Below, piece after piece: positions 50,201 through 59,285 of a stretch of 64,000 nucleotides of DNA. Where the stretch lies: NCBI GenBank assembly GCA_016302585.1, contig JAEDNI010000002.1, positions 1-64,000 on the forward strand, written 5' to 3'. The first letter of the stretch is position 1, and every line of letters begins with the position of its first letter. Made by a program: the position numbers and the translations under genes. This DNA comes from Paludibacteraceae bacterium. Lineage in GTDB: Bacteria > Bacteroidota > Bacteroidia > Bacteroidales > Paludibacteraceae. The notes beneath the pieces were generated by a model. That model did no database searches. It was not told the origin of the DNA and saw only the letters and a list, made by a program, of their open reading frames with translations.

Positions 50201-52554
50201 AGCGCGAGACCATCCACTTGCAATTCGATATCGAGATGGAGGAGTTACAGCGCGCCGTTACTAACGCACGTACCGCTGCGGAACGCGAAACGGCTAAATC
50301 GAACTTGCGTGACGCTGAAGATCGTCGCATGGCATCTGATAATCGCGAAAAAGCAGACGATGAAATCAAGTCCAAGTTGGGCGGTAGTCTGGATAGCCTC
50401 GAAAAGTACACGCAGAATAAAGGCAAGAGCGATGCTGAACTTGCTGACATCCTCGGAATTGACGCTGAGACGGTTTCTCAACTGCGAGGGATAGAAAACC
50501 ATTACTCAAACATTTTGTCGCTCCAGATGGCTCAAAAAGCGGGTCAGCGTGGGCAGGAAGACTTGCAGCAGAAGATATCCGACCTTGAATCCTATATGGG
50601 TCGTGCGCAGCAACTCACATCCGAATACGAACAGACGCTTGAGAATATCCGGAAGAAGTACAATATATCCGAGACAGTGAACATGCACACGGCGCAACTG
50701 CCGGCTGCTGCTGCGAGGGAACGTGACCTTGCCAAGAACATCCGCGATACGCAGATGGTACGCAATTCCGAGGAAACCGGAATAGATGCTGCAGGAAGCG
50801 ATACAGAGCGTCTGTTAGAGCAGATAAACGGCATCACAATCAACATGGCCGCAAAGACCACCGAGGAGATAGTCACGCTCTATCAGCAGGTCCTTGACGA
50901 ACTCAATGCAAAGATCGGTGAGATGGATATGACTATTGACACCGACCGCAATGCATTGGAGACAGGACAGGAGTTAAATGAGGAAACTGGACAGATGGAG
51001 GATATCACTCCAGAACGCCGCATAGAGATAGAGAAGGAGATAAACAACCTTATAGCGGAGCGTCAGGTAATGACTCAGATGCAGGCTGATATACAAGCCA
51101 AAGCCACGGAAGCGGCTAATCAGAGCCTTACGGCACAGCAGAAGACTATGCAGTCATTTGATACGACTACCGATGCGCTCATCAATGGCTTCGACAGTCT
51201 AAACCAGTCCGCCAAGACTATATCCGCTACATTTGGTGGTGCAATGAGCAAGAAAGGCAAAAAGGCTATGCAGGCTATCGAGGGTATTTCGGATGCTGCG
51301 GGCAATGCGTTATCCGGATTAAAAACATTGATACCCGCTTTGCTGAATATGTTTACCAGCGTCGGCACCACGGGTACTGCTATCCAGACAGAGCAGGCTG
51401 CGGTATCGACAGGCACATCGACTGCTATCGAGGGTACATCGACTGCTGCGGCTACGGCTATACGTACGGTGGAAACGGCATCTGTCATTTTGGCAGTCAT
51501 ATCAGCGGCATTGCAGATTATTCAATCCATCATAAACGTAGTCATGCAGTTCTCGGAGGCTGCACAGATGCAAGATACAATCGACGAGGATATAGAGCGT
51601 GTGGATGCTCTCAAGCGTCAGCAAGAGGCATTGAACGAAGCGTTTAAGGACGAAGCCGGTACTGCGTACTACAAAGGTATGTCGAAAGCGGCAAAGAATT
51701 ACTACAACCTCATCAAAGCCCAAGAGAAAACGGTGGCTGATTCGCGTGCTCTCTATGAACGCCAAGCAAACAAGTACGGCGAGGACAGCGATAAAGCCAA
51801 GGATGCCAAGAAGCAGTATGACGAGCAGCTTGACGCATTGAGTGAGTTCGAACAGGAGCAGAAAGAGATGTTTGACGAGATGGCTCAGGACCTCCTTACT
51901 ACCGATTTGAGCTCGTTCACGGAGAATCTTGCGGATCAGTATATTGAGGGCTTTGAGAAGGGCATGGATGGCATCGACGGGGTGCTGGATGATGTGCTCA
52001 ACGATATGCAGAAACAGATGATGAAGAAGGGTCTGCAAATTGCACTCGAAAATCTGTTCAAGAGCACTTGGGATAACATAAAGAAGATGACCGAGGATGG
52101 AGAACTGACCACATCGGAAATGGATGCTATCATGTCGGAGATGGATGCCAAAGCCGCTCAGTCCAAGCAGATAGCCGAGCAATACTACCAAGCCATGAGC
52201 GAACGCGGCTTGCTTGGTGACGCGGATGTAGAGACAAGTTCGGGAGGATTCAGTTCTATGACGCAGGATCAAGCGGATGTGCTCTCTGCGCGCTTCACGG
52301 CTGTACAAGCCAGCGCAGCAGATGTGGATATGTCCGTACGGGCTATGCAGGCTACATTGGAGCAATTGGGCATCAGCGACGGAATCAGGACTTCTATCTT
52401 GAACCAGATGATGAGCCAGTTCACTTTGGCTAACGAGATAGCCCTGAACCAGCTCGACGAACTGCGCAAGATTACCGATAACACATCCACTCTGGCCGAT
52501 ACGAACCGCCGGCTGCGTGCTATAGAGGAAAACACTAATTCATTACGAGAATGA
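47290..52554 (+). CDS. Tape measure protein
   Basis: 1754 residues, the longest gene here and therefore the ruler of a long flexible tail. N-terminal region has TGIGIGVAGLQSF and FEFTDITKAAAQLLAF. Hydrophobic segments lie near 515-540 (MLANPYVLAAVAIAALCYGI) and 1395-1415, with extended coiled coil (about 330-500 and 560-1250) between and around them, and an Ala/Thr-rich section near 1370-1400. Overlaps the next gene by 4 bp. Confidence 0.9.
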   Translation: MSGLHFDFTGNPSGLVDAANKSRIAIQGITDEAERAGVTVDKFLGASKDFVASFTGIGIGVAGLQSFAKELVNVRSEFQDTEAKLKVFLKSEQAAADMMSELEDLAWNNVFEFTDITKAAAQLLAFKTDAKDVGDTINRLSEIAAGTGASLGDLVDRFNKVKATGTMDSNMVQSFSAMGVDVKSVLAELEGKSRSDYEGVTLTFQDLQKVIHNLTDEGGMFFGMMKERGKNLSDSIAGVRDNFALMMNDIGKSVQGPVKDGIDKANELIENWREVAKAIGGVVVAFGSYKAAFATIEGIRSAHKQINYQLEAQELKSVTQATQEAYKVEIEMLEQQLKAGTASRDADLEIAVAKGELTQAQAAEIASLRELAAEQVKQLTLKAQMAQAEAAAAARELASLDNAANAKKFYEDEVAAIQDKLDALTDEASEQQRSALVKKKTIATENLEIATRQANEAATKRQTVAQRAETASKNAEALAAQADAARQGMDAVGKTVNTTQTKLLTRAQMSLKMALDATGLSMLANPYVLAAVAIAALCYGIYKLCTAESAAEKATRRHNDEMERQKNIIDQVNNSNRENVSTLQNKNATGQQRTEAFRNLKEGKTEFKNEDGEAFDEETQKIMNSAGQKLAAFYGTADALAAASRDEVEQLMNEFADQTKLDLAVKSVEDAQKEMQSAQATIDMLNESMKYGGQGASYWDYKRLEEATEYLHLQEDALADIQKIIDDTNWSKMSLDDKKLDYEQNLAPQIDDLNQQLAEQMKKVEEIGNPRWWNHKAKVDKKEAEAKIEEIKAQLASIEDKRVQITIEESNQTEDTSMNVAATREKISEAEKAVAAARAKYAKNASDANKEALTKAESDLSALTTRFKNQTGKAWSDSVQMAEERAKQIEKLAMEETKIQNKSIKEQRAARKADYDLTIQEIRNEEAEYKRTHNGRGSGTLTQKIKNAKLQFDLDMADLDRQWNEWKHNHERETIHLQFDIEMEELQRAVTNARTAAERETAKSNLRDAEDRRMASDNREKADDEIKSKLGGSLDSLEKYTQNKGKSDAELADILGIDAETVSQLRGIENHYSNILSLQMAQKAGQRGQEDLQQKISDLESYMGRAQQLTSEYEQTLENIRKKYNISETVNMHTAQLPAAAARERDLAKNIRDTQMVRNSEETGIDAAGSDTERLLEQINGITINMAAKTTEEIVTLYQQVLDELNAKIGEMDMTIDTDRNALETGQELNEETGQMEDITPERRIEIEKEINNLIAERQVMTQMQADIQAKATEAANQSLTAQQKTMQSFDTTTDALINGFDSLNQSAKTISATFGGAMSKKGKKAMQAIEGISDAAGNALSGLKTLIPALLNMFTSVGTTGTAIQTEQAAVSTGTSTAIEGTSTAAATAIRTVETASVILAVISAALQIIQSIINVVMQFSEAAQMQDTIDEDIERVDALKRQQEALNEAFKDEAGTAYYKGMSKAAKNYYNLIKAQEKTVADSRALYERQANKYGEDSDKAKDAKKQYDEQLDALSEFEQEQKEMFDEMAQDLLTTDLSSFTENLADQYIEGFEKGMDGIDGVLDDVLNDMQKQMMKKGLQIALENLFKSTWDNIKKMTEDGELTTSEMDAIMSEMDAKAAQSKQIAEQYYQAMSERGLLGDADVETSSGGFSSMTQDQADVLSARFTAVQASAADVDMSVRAMQATLEQLGISDGIRTSILNQMMSQFTLANEIALNQLDELRKITDNTSTLADTNRRLRAIEENTNSLRE

Positions 52555-53048
52555 CACAGGAACGATATGAGACGATAAAGGCTGATTTCGTCAATCAGTA
52601 CCGCACTCTGCTATGCGATGAGAGTATGGTGGATATCAGGGAAGCGCATGACTGGCATTCGTTTGTCGCCGTGCTACGCAAGTACATGGCGTTCAATACA
52701 TACAGACCGTTCCCGGATGTGGAATGGGTGCGCAAGTGGTTTGCCAAGGACAAAGAGCCGCTGCATGACGAGAACATCTACCTCGATGAAATGTTGGTAG
52801 AAACCGCAGAGCCGGATTCTCACATCCTTTGCTACGGCATGTGTACCGGAACGGTTATCTATAAGCACCCGGGCAAGCACCATGTCTTGCTGCAGGATCA
52901 GTCGAAACTCGATATCCTTGCTTTCGGGCAGGCTGTAGTATTTGTCAAACTGAAAGGCGAAGCAAGCGCATTCGTGCTGTTCCGCAACAAAACCGCAATA
53001 GTTAAAACGAGACGCTATGAGACTAAAGATGATGTTAAATGGCGCTGA
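52551..53048 (+). CDS. Tail protein (distal tail region)
   Basis: 165 residues with an N-terminal helical half and a beta C-terminus (HHVLLQDQSKLDILAFGQAV). Immediately after the tape measure. Overlaps the next gene by 32 bp. Family not recognised; presumably a tail-tip component. Confidence 0.55.
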   Translation: MTQERYETIKADFVNQYRTLLCDESMVDIREAHDWHSFVAVLRKYMAFNTYRPFPDVEWVRKWFAKDKEPLHDENIYLDEMLVETAEPDSHILCYGMCTGTVIYKHPGKHHVLLQDQSKLDILAFGQAVVFVKLKGEASAFVLFRNKTAIVKTRRYETKDDVKWR

Positions 53049-53463
53049 CATTGCTCAGTACCACCTTACGCCGCTCGGAGGCAATCTGGAGAAGTTGATG
53101 ACACCTGCTCCGGAGAAAAAAGTAATAACGAACGAGAACGACAGCATCAATGGCGTCATGATCGTCACCACGCCGGACATGGCAAGGGTGGATAAACGCG
53201 AATTGCTGTTGCAGTTCAAGTTGAATACACTCTCCATCACGGACTTACAGCGTGAGTTAGATAATCTTCGCACGGTTCTCCGCAACGGCGTAATAGACGG
53301 AGGTACGCCTACTGGTATCAATGAACTGCATGTGCCGATACTGCAAAAGACATACCGGCTCAAGTTTGTCAATTTCGATAAGTACAAGAATTTCGGTCTG
53401 GACGGCAAGGCGACCATCGTAATTAAGTTCCTTGAACCGGACCCGACACAACAGCAGATGTAA
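53017..53463 (+). CDS. Tail protein (distal tail region)
   Basis: 148 residues from ATG 53017 (an internal ATG at 53029 or 53032 is possible). Beta-rich with NGVMIVTTPDMARVDKREL. Placed between tape measure and the large tail-tip gene. Not recognised. Confidence 0.55.
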   Translation: MRLKMMLNGADIAQYHLTPLGGNLEKLMTPAPEKKVITNENDSINGVMIVTTPDMARVDKRELLLQFKLNTLSITDLQRELDNLRTVLRNGVIDGGTPTGINELHVPILQKTYRLKFVNFDKYKNFGLDGKATIVIKFLEPDPTQQQM

Positions 53464-53464
53464 T

Positions 53465-56400
53465 ATGGTAGCACCTATCAGCCAAATAGAGGTATTCAGC
53501 AACGCCTCGGTACTCCCGAACCGTAGAATCAGTCTGGGAGTATTCCCTGTGAATAACAGTGCCCAGCGCAGCGCCACGCTACGCGGAGAGAACTTTGTCA
53601 AGATTACGTTCAACTCCGGCAAGAGTATTCCCATCCCTGCTTTCGCTTTCATTGAGTACGATGGGCAGTTATTCTTCACCAAGGAGATATACCGCCCGGA
53701 GCCGAAGGGCAATAGCCACTATGAGTACAATGTCAAGTTCGTCTCGTTCGACAATCTGTTGAGCAAGCCGAACGCCTATCGCCATGTTGTAGTAGGCTCG
53801 GGAGCAGAGCAGCATACATGGAACGAACCGGAGATAGAGATAATGGGCACGCTCCAGACTGTTACAGAGGTTGTATGTGAGTCCATCAAAGCCTCGGCGG
53901 ACCGCTATGAGGGTGTCTTTGCCGATATGCTATCAAAGGTGGAGATAGTGAGCAGCGAGGTTTCAATAAATACAGAATCGAAAGCGTTCAGCTTCTCTGG
54001 CCAGAAACTTAGTCAGGTGCTCGATTCAGTAGCCAACGATTATGAGATCGACTATTGGTTTGAGCAGGTTGGCAATATGACTAACGGCATAAGCAAGATG
54101 ATCCTGCATTTCCGCAAGTACGAACGGACGGACATCGACCCGCTTGTGCTTTCGGATAAAACGGCAGTCAACCGAATCAATCCGATCGATCCTGCGTCAC
54201 CTCCTAATCCGCTCAAGCCGACCGTCAGCGGCGGTTTGGACGAATGCACCTTTGCCAACGAATGGAGCGGGGTAGTACAACGTATCACGCCATTTGGCTC
54301 GGAGCGCAATATCACCCGTCAGCAGGCTATCGTAGATGAGATGTTCGTCTCTTACGGCAAACGGCTACGGCTTGAATACGACCACTCTTGCACCATTGAC
54401 GTGGTGACCTATCCGCACGCTTATGCGGTAAAGGACGAGGACGGCAACACTATCCCTCTGGAGGTGGACGAGAACGGTTCGGTATATGTGCCTGGCATTA
54501 CGACAGGAGAGGAAACGGTGGAGAAATACGATGATATCTATCCGCGTGGTCATTTCCGTGTCACTCACGTTACGCAGCGAGGAGTAGATAAGCCTATCTA
54601 TTCCGTCTATGCCATCCCCACGGAGGAACGCAACGGCCAGTATGTCGATCTGACGGATGCCGAGATAGACGCTATGCAGGCGGACCCGGACAAACGTCTT
54701 TTCCCTATCGTTATTCAGGAAGGGCAGACGCTGTCGATACATTTTGAGAGCGGCTATCTGAACGGACGGGAGTTCGAGGTGGCGAATAAGTCAGCCAAGA
54801 TGGTGTGGACCGGCGACGGTTACAAGGTTGATCCGGATAACGTGAACGCTCACTGGGTAGCATGTTTTGAGATAGAACCGCAGGGTGACAATAGCGAGAG
54901 TCCGCAAGTGCCGTTCGGCAATATGGTGCCGAGGGGCAATAAAGACATCACCGGCTATGAGGGTGACATGTTCGCTATCTTCAACATGGATATGCCGCCG
55001 TTCTATAAGGAATCGGCAATGAACGAGTTGGCGCAGAGGGCGTACGATGAGATTACATCCATCCTATCTACACGCCCGGAAGTCAAGTGCCGTGGCAACG
55101 AGGAGTTTTTCTTGAACCATGATCTGTGCCTCGGTCTGCGTGTCAAGGTTACATCGGACCTCTTTGGGGAGGGTACTGAGTTTGTGTCCCGCGTGACCAA
55201 CTATAGTTACCAACTATCAAGACCGAATAACGTGGACTTCCGCTTGTGCTCGTCGAGAGTGCAAGGCTCTATCAGCATACTGAAAGGCGCTATAGCCGAC
55301 CATACGAGCGATATATCTGGCATACAGCAGACGGAGCGCAGTTTGTCGAGACGCGCGTTCCGGGATTCGCAGGAGATGATGGGGATGCTGCAAGCTATAG
55401 TGGCAGAAATGATGGTGGTTGGCGTAGAGCGCAATCAGTTCACATTCACTATGGGAATCGAGTGTCTTGAGGCTCAATCTTCACCCTATAGCCGCAAGTT
55501 CAGCGGTATGAAGATTACCGCAGGCGAGATACAGCACTCCCAAGAGCCGTATATCAAGGACGCTTGGGGCGGCCACTATACCGTGGACGCAATAACGCTG
55601 ACAGCCGATAAGAATAACAACTCCATCGGCACAAACGCAACAGAAACAATCAGAAACACTCCGTATTATCTGTATGCGGTCATAGACGGAGCTACAGGCA
55701 AGGCGAATATGGAGTTGTTGGCAACGAAGAAAGAGGACGAGACCGACGAGGCTTACTTGCTGCTTGGTATTCTGTCCTCGGAGTTCGTGGATGGCGGCAC
55801 CTCTCTCCGTGTGTTCAACCGGAGCAACGGCTTCACACAGATCGCAGGAGGAACGATTACGACGGAGCAGCTGCAGGACCCGACACGGCAGCTGATTATC
55901 GACATGAGTTCCAATCCTCCTCGCATCATCGCCAAGCGCGGGGCGCAGATTATCGGCAATATCACGTTTATCAGTTCGGAGGGCGCAGAGACTAATCTGG
56001 CGACCAAGATGAATAACGTGGACGAGGAATTAGCGAAAGAGATAGGCGGAGAGAACCTGTATAGTGGTGTTGATCCGCTGCGTATAACCAAGGAAAGCGG
56101 TAGTATAGGCGTTTCGTTGGAAGATGTGAAGAAGTATGTAGTCTCTGTTCAGAGTGTATCAGGAACGGCTACTGATGGCAGAGTACGTATCTATGAGCAG
56201 ACAGTGGACGGAGAGGGTATAGTGACGCACACACTCATCGGTACTATCGAAGTAGCCGATTCTGGAATGTCCTACACCGTAGTAGAAGGTCACGGCGGCG
56301 AACTGGAGTTGCGCTGCTCGGCGAATATGACAGGTAAATACTATGACCTATCCGGCATAATGGTACAGCAGGGAGAGAAACCGACTACGTATCAGCCGAC

Positions 56401-57577
56401 ATACAAGTACCTCGCAGAATCGTTTGAGCATGACGCATCAAAGCAAGTAACAGACATTAACGGAGGATTGCTCGCTACATCGCTTATCAAGTTGAGGAAC
56501 TTGCAAGGTATAGTCATGGCAGGTATCAGCGGACTGAACGATGGTATAGTGCTGTGGGGAGGAGGTTCGTATGCAGACGCTCTATCTGATGCGGCGGGCA
56601 CTACGGACATTCTTCCTGTTTTGCTTACTACCGATCCCTATGGAATAGGCACGAAACTCGGCATCTTCAAGATAAAGAAGGATGCGAACCACTACCACTA
56701 TTTGCAGGTTGATGATAATGGTGTTCCGTCTATTCAGTTATTCAAAGACAGAACGGCATCGTCTGTCATATCGGAATTGTCGCCTACTACACCATTCCCT
56801 GCAGGGAGTGCGCAGACAACGAACACGGTGAAGATAATAGGAAAGTTTTACGAGAAATACCAGTATCAAGGCAGGCAATGGTACTACGAACATTATGTGA
56901 ACGGTTCACTTGTGGAGGTGACACAAAGTGATTGGTCACGTTCTACGACTGAAACAAAGGTACTCTTGAATGAGAATATGACGCTTGAGGCTTCGAGTTA
57001 CAAGTTCCTTTCTAAAGTTAATTTCGGTGCTTCGCTTGGTGCGCACCAGCAGAGTACTCCATCATCCGGAACGTATAGTGGCACTGCGGAATCTTCTGTT
57101 ACTGTCAGACTGACTATTACGAATGTATATACGAACGAGGTTGTAGGTACTCACACTTTCATTGGAGAGCCTGATACAAGCCGACCCTATTCGTATGACA
57201 TAGATATAGACAAAGTATTTGCTATCCAGAGCCGTGGAACGTATAACATTAAACTTGATGCGGTAGTAGAAGCGAAATGTACGGCTCCGGGTAGTTATAA
57301 TACTCCAGAAACTGATATAGAAGTGTATGGTCAAGCGCAAGGGTTTGTGACCTTTCAAGAAGGTTCGCTGACCAACCTTTCGTCTCGTACTGTGCTCTGT
57401 AAGGATGGATTTGTGTACCTGTGCGGAGGATATAACTTTACGTTGCGGCAGGACATTAACAGCCTTGATGTCCGCATGGTCGGACTACCAGATACTAGGC
57501 CGAGTACAGCAGGCAGGCTATATACGCAGACTATGACGATAAATGGCTCGTCGCAAAAGGTAATCTGTATCAGTTAG
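53465..57577 (+). CDS. Large tail-tip/receptor-binding protein
   Basis: 1370 residues from ATG 53465. The N-terminal ~560 residues (FVKITFNSGKSIPIPAFAFI, EYNVKFVSFDNLLSKPNAY) resemble tail-associated hub proteins. The central region has a short coiled coil (GAIADHTSDISGIQQTERSL), and the C-terminal ~450 residues are beta-rich with low-complexity Gly/Ser/Thr, as in fibres. It ends at TAG, where it meets the minus-strand lipoprotein gene (8-bp overlap of ends). Confidence 0.72.
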   Translation: MVAPISQIEVFSNASVLPNRRISLGVFPVNNSAQRSATLRGENFVKITFNSGKSIPIPAFAFIEYDGQLFFTKEIYRPEPKGNSHYEYNVKFVSFDNLLSKPNAYRHVVVGSGAEQHTWNEPEIEIMGTLQTVTEVVCESIKASADRYEGVFADMLSKVEIVSSEVSINTESKAFSFSGQKLSQVLDSVANDYEIDYWFEQVGNMTNGISKMILHFRKYERTDIDPLVLSDKTAVNRINPIDPASPPNPLKPTVSGGLDECTFANEWSGVVQRITPFGSERNITRQQAIVDEMFVSYGKRLRLEYDHSCTIDVVTYPHAYAVKDEDGNTIPLEVDENGSVYVPGITTGEETVEKYDDIYPRGHFRVTHVTQRGVDKPIYSVYAIPTEERNGQYVDLTDAEIDAMQADPDKRLFPIVIQEGQTLSIHFESGYLNGREFEVANKSAKMVWTGDGYKVDPDNVNAHWVACFEIEPQGDNSESPQVPFGNMVPRGNKDITGYEGDMFAIFNMDMPPFYKESAMNELAQRAYDEITSILSTRPEVKCRGNEEFFLNHDLCLGLRVKVTSDLFGEGTEFVSRVTNYSYQLSRPNNVDFRLCSSRVQGSISILKGAIADHTSDISGIQQTERSLSRRAFRDSQEMMGMLQAIVAEMMVVGVERNQFTFTMGIECLEAQSSPYSRKFSGMKITAGEIQHSQEPYIKDAWGGHYTVDAITLTADKNNNSIGTNATETIRNTPYYLYAVIDGATGKANMELLATKKEDETDEAYLLLGILSSEFVDGGTSLRVFNRSNGFTQIAGGTITTEQLQDPTRQLIIDMSSNPPRIIAKRGAQIIGNITFISSEGAETNLATKMNNVDEELAKEIGGENLYSGVDPLRITKESGSIGVSLEDVKKYVVSVQSVSGTATDGRVRIYEQTVDGEGIVTHTLIGTIEVADSGMSYTVVEGHGGELELRCSANMTGKYYDLSGIMVQQGEKPTTYQPTYKYLAESFEHDASKQVTDINGGLLATSLIKLRNLQGIVMAGISGLNDGIVLWGGGSYADALSDAAGTTDILPVLLTTDPYGIGTKLGIFKIKKDANHYHYLQVDDNGVPSIQLFKDRTASSVISELSPTTPFPAGSAQTTNTVKIIGKFYEKYQYQGRQWYYEHYVNGSLVEVTQSDWSRSTTETKVLLNENMTLEASSYKFLSKVNFGASLGAHQQSTPSSGTYSGTAESSVTVRLTITNVYTNEVVGTHTFIGEPDTSRPYSYDIDIDKVFAIQSRGTYNIKLDAVVEAKCTAPGSYNTPETDIEVYGQAQGFVTFQEGSLTNLSSRTVLCKDGFVYLCGGYNFTLRQDINSLDVRMVGLPDTRPSTAGRLYTQTMTINGSSQKVICIS

Positions 57578-57989
57578 CCAAGATGAAGGCTCCAGAACTA
57601 TTTGCGCTATAGAACGTGAGTGTATCGGTAAAGTAGTACTTATCGTGGTTCATATCGAAGAAAGTCAGCGTAGCATTCGGGTACTCGATAACGTAGGCAC
57701 AAGGATAGGTTTCGTTCATCTGCGTATAGTCAGCCACGATGGAGTTGTACCAGATAGCACTATCGCCGGAGTTGAACCAGACAACCTCATAGAAGTAGTC
57801 GTTGCCGTTGACCTTTTCTGCCGAGCGGTCACGGACATACCGTTTGCCGACTGGCGACCAAGTGGCTGGATCGGAGGGTTGATGTTGAGAGGTGGGGGTG
57901 TCTCCACCTTTCTTTGTATCGTCAGGTTCGTTCTGATTGCAGGCAACGAGGCCCAGAGCCGCAGCCATGATGAAGATGATCCGTTTCAT
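57570..57989 (-). CDS. Lipoprotein (moron candidate)
   Basis: 139 residues on the minus strand. The signal peptide ends in the lipobox GLVAC (Cys at about 17), so the mature protein is lipid-anchored. A Pro/Gln/Asp linker precedes a beta-rich domain. It is convergent with the tail gene and overlaps the next minus-strand gene by 4 bp. Surface lipoproteins in prophages often alter receptors or block superinfection; here this is inference. Confidence 0.75.
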   Translation of the reverse strand: MKRIIFIMAAALGLVACNQNEPDDTKKGGDTPTSQHQPSDPATWSPVGKRYVRDRSAEKVNGNDYFYEVVWFNSGDSAIWYNSIVADYTQMNETYPCAYVIEYPNATLTFFDMNHDKYYFTDTLTFYSANSSGAFILAN

Positions 57990-58585
57990 AGAGATTCTTG
58001 GATTTTATGGTATTGTTTTAGTAATCGGTTGTATTCGTCGTTGCGCCCGGACTCCCACGCTGCCTGCACCTTGATCCATAGTTTCTGCGCATCGGCTTCA
58101 TGTTGTTTGTGCTGCCGTGTCAGTAGGATCAGACGCTCTATCTGCTGCGGCGTGAAGACCACGGCATCGGGATTGTCCTTTGCCCGTCCTTGGTCTATGC
58201 GTTTGCGTACGGTAGCCGCAGCCTTGGCAAAATAATCTTTGTTGCCGCATCCACGGCTGCTGAACTCAAAGTCCGGGCGCATCACCATCAAGCATAGTTG
58301 CAATGCCTGGTAATAGTAATCCATCTCCCGAAGGTCTTTGAGCAGCCTTTCGTGACAGTATCCGGTATCATGTCCGAGGAGTATAGCCGCCTTGGCGTGG
58401 TCGGCAGAGCGTTGCACGTTTGCCCATTCTTCACTCCGCATCTTGAAATAAGCATCCATGAGCATGACATGTACCCCGGCATCGTCCGGATGGTGCTGCA
58501 GGTGATTTTCTCCGCGACGGATAACCTCGCTATAGTTGCCCGTCTGGAGGAGATTGCCCAATTCGATAGAGGTGGTTGAGTTCAT
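57986..58585 (-). CDS. TPR-like helical protein
   Basis: 199 residues, all helical, with TPR-like pairs (TGNYSEVIRRGENHLQHHPDD, VHVMLMDAYFKMRSEEW). It is upstream of the lipoprotein on the minus strand with a 4-bp overlap, so the two form a minimal operon against the direction of the tail genes. Its candidate promoter is CTTG-N20-TAACTTTT on the minus strand, with -7 near 58619-58626. Confidence 0.65.
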   Translation of the reverse strand: MNSTTSIELGNLLQTGNYSEVIRRGENHLQHHPDDAGVHVMLMDAYFKMRSEEWANVQRSADHAKAAILLGHDTGYCHERLLKDLREMDYYYQALQLCLMVMRPDFEFSSRGCGNKDYFAKAAATVRKRIDQGRAKDNPDAVVFTPQQIERLILLTRQHKQHEADAQKLWIKVQAAWESGRNDEYNRLLKQYHKIQESL

Positions 58586-58675
58586 GCCGTATGTCAGTTA
58601 TTATGCGTTTCCGAGTGCAAAGTTACTACTATTTGGCGAAAAAAACAAGAAAAATGAAAGAAAAATCGCAAAAGT

Positions 58676-58708
58676 GTTTGATATTCAAACAAAATTTTGT
58701 ATCTTTGC
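58676..58708 (+). promoter_or_regulatory. Late-type promoter with palindromic operator (holin/DGR)
   Basis: Palindrome TGTTTGATATTCAAACA (58676-58692), -33 TTTG (58678-58681), 19-nt spacer, TATCTTTG (58701-58708). It drives the holin-like gene and, unless interrupted, the DGR target. It lies back to back with the moron pair's probable promoter. Confidence 0.85.
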
Positions 58709-58726
58709 AGCAAAATTTGAAAAGCA

Positions 58727-59227
58727 ATGCAAGAATTATTCCACATCTCAGCCAGATCGATAGCAATTTTCCTTGCTGTCTTGGCGTTCTATTATCTCTG
58801 CATCGCAGGCTTTATGTTATGCGATTGCATAGTAGCAGTCCACAGGGCAAAGACAGACGGCACGTACCGCAGCAGCCGTAAGTTCCGACGCACGTTTGAC
58901 AAAGCAGTCATGTACTACATTCCTACATTCATGTTCACGCTGGTGGACTTCATGATTGTCTTTGCGGTAGCATTTCTTGAGATACCTTGGTTTCCTCACT
59001 TTCCATTCGTTACTCTGTTTGCAGTTGCGGCGATTGGTTACATCGAGATCAAGTCTGTGCATGAGAAACGCGATGCCAAGGAGCGCGCCAAAATTGAGGA
59101 AGCAGTAGAGGTGTTGGTTAAGCTTTCAAAGGACAAAGACGCAGCGTCTCTGGTTGACACCATCATGACGGTTGGGAAGACTATTCAGGCAGAAAAAGAA
59201 CGCAATGCGCAGCAAGAAAATCAGTAA
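58727..59227 (+). CDS. Holin-like membrane protein
   Basis: 166 residues with hydrophobic segments at about 10-35 and 62-80 / 92-106, and a conserved-looking middle YRSSRKFRRTFDKAVMYYI and FVTLFAVAAIGYIEIKSVHE, the pattern of pfam05105-type phage holins. A charged C-terminal helix follows. Holins release the endolysin; none was found in the window. First gene after the third late-type promoter. Confidence 0.65.
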   Translation: MQELFHISARSIAIFLAVLAFYYLCIAGFMLCDCIVAVHRAKTDGTYRSSRKFRRTFDKAVMYYIPTFMFTLVDFMIVFAVAFLEIPWFPHFPFVTLFAVAAIGYIEIKSVHEKRDAKERAKIEEAVEVLVKLSKDKDAASLVDTIMTVGKTIQAEKERNAQQENQ

Positions 59228-59263
59228 TTCTATATAACGCCGTCCGGCACTATGCTTGGGCGG

Positions 59264-59280
59264 TGTTTGAATATCAAGCA
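59264..59280. promoter_or_regulatory. Imperfect late-palindrome copy
   Basis: TGTTTGAATATCAAGCA differs from the perfect palindrome by one base. It lies 5 bp before the next start codon, preceded by CGCC...GGCG that could pair in RNA. Confidence 0.4.
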
Positions 59281-59285
59281 GAAAT

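Noticed and set aside
51502..52365. 287-codon minus-strand open frame
   Set aside because: Shadow of the tape measure gene; no start context or motif.
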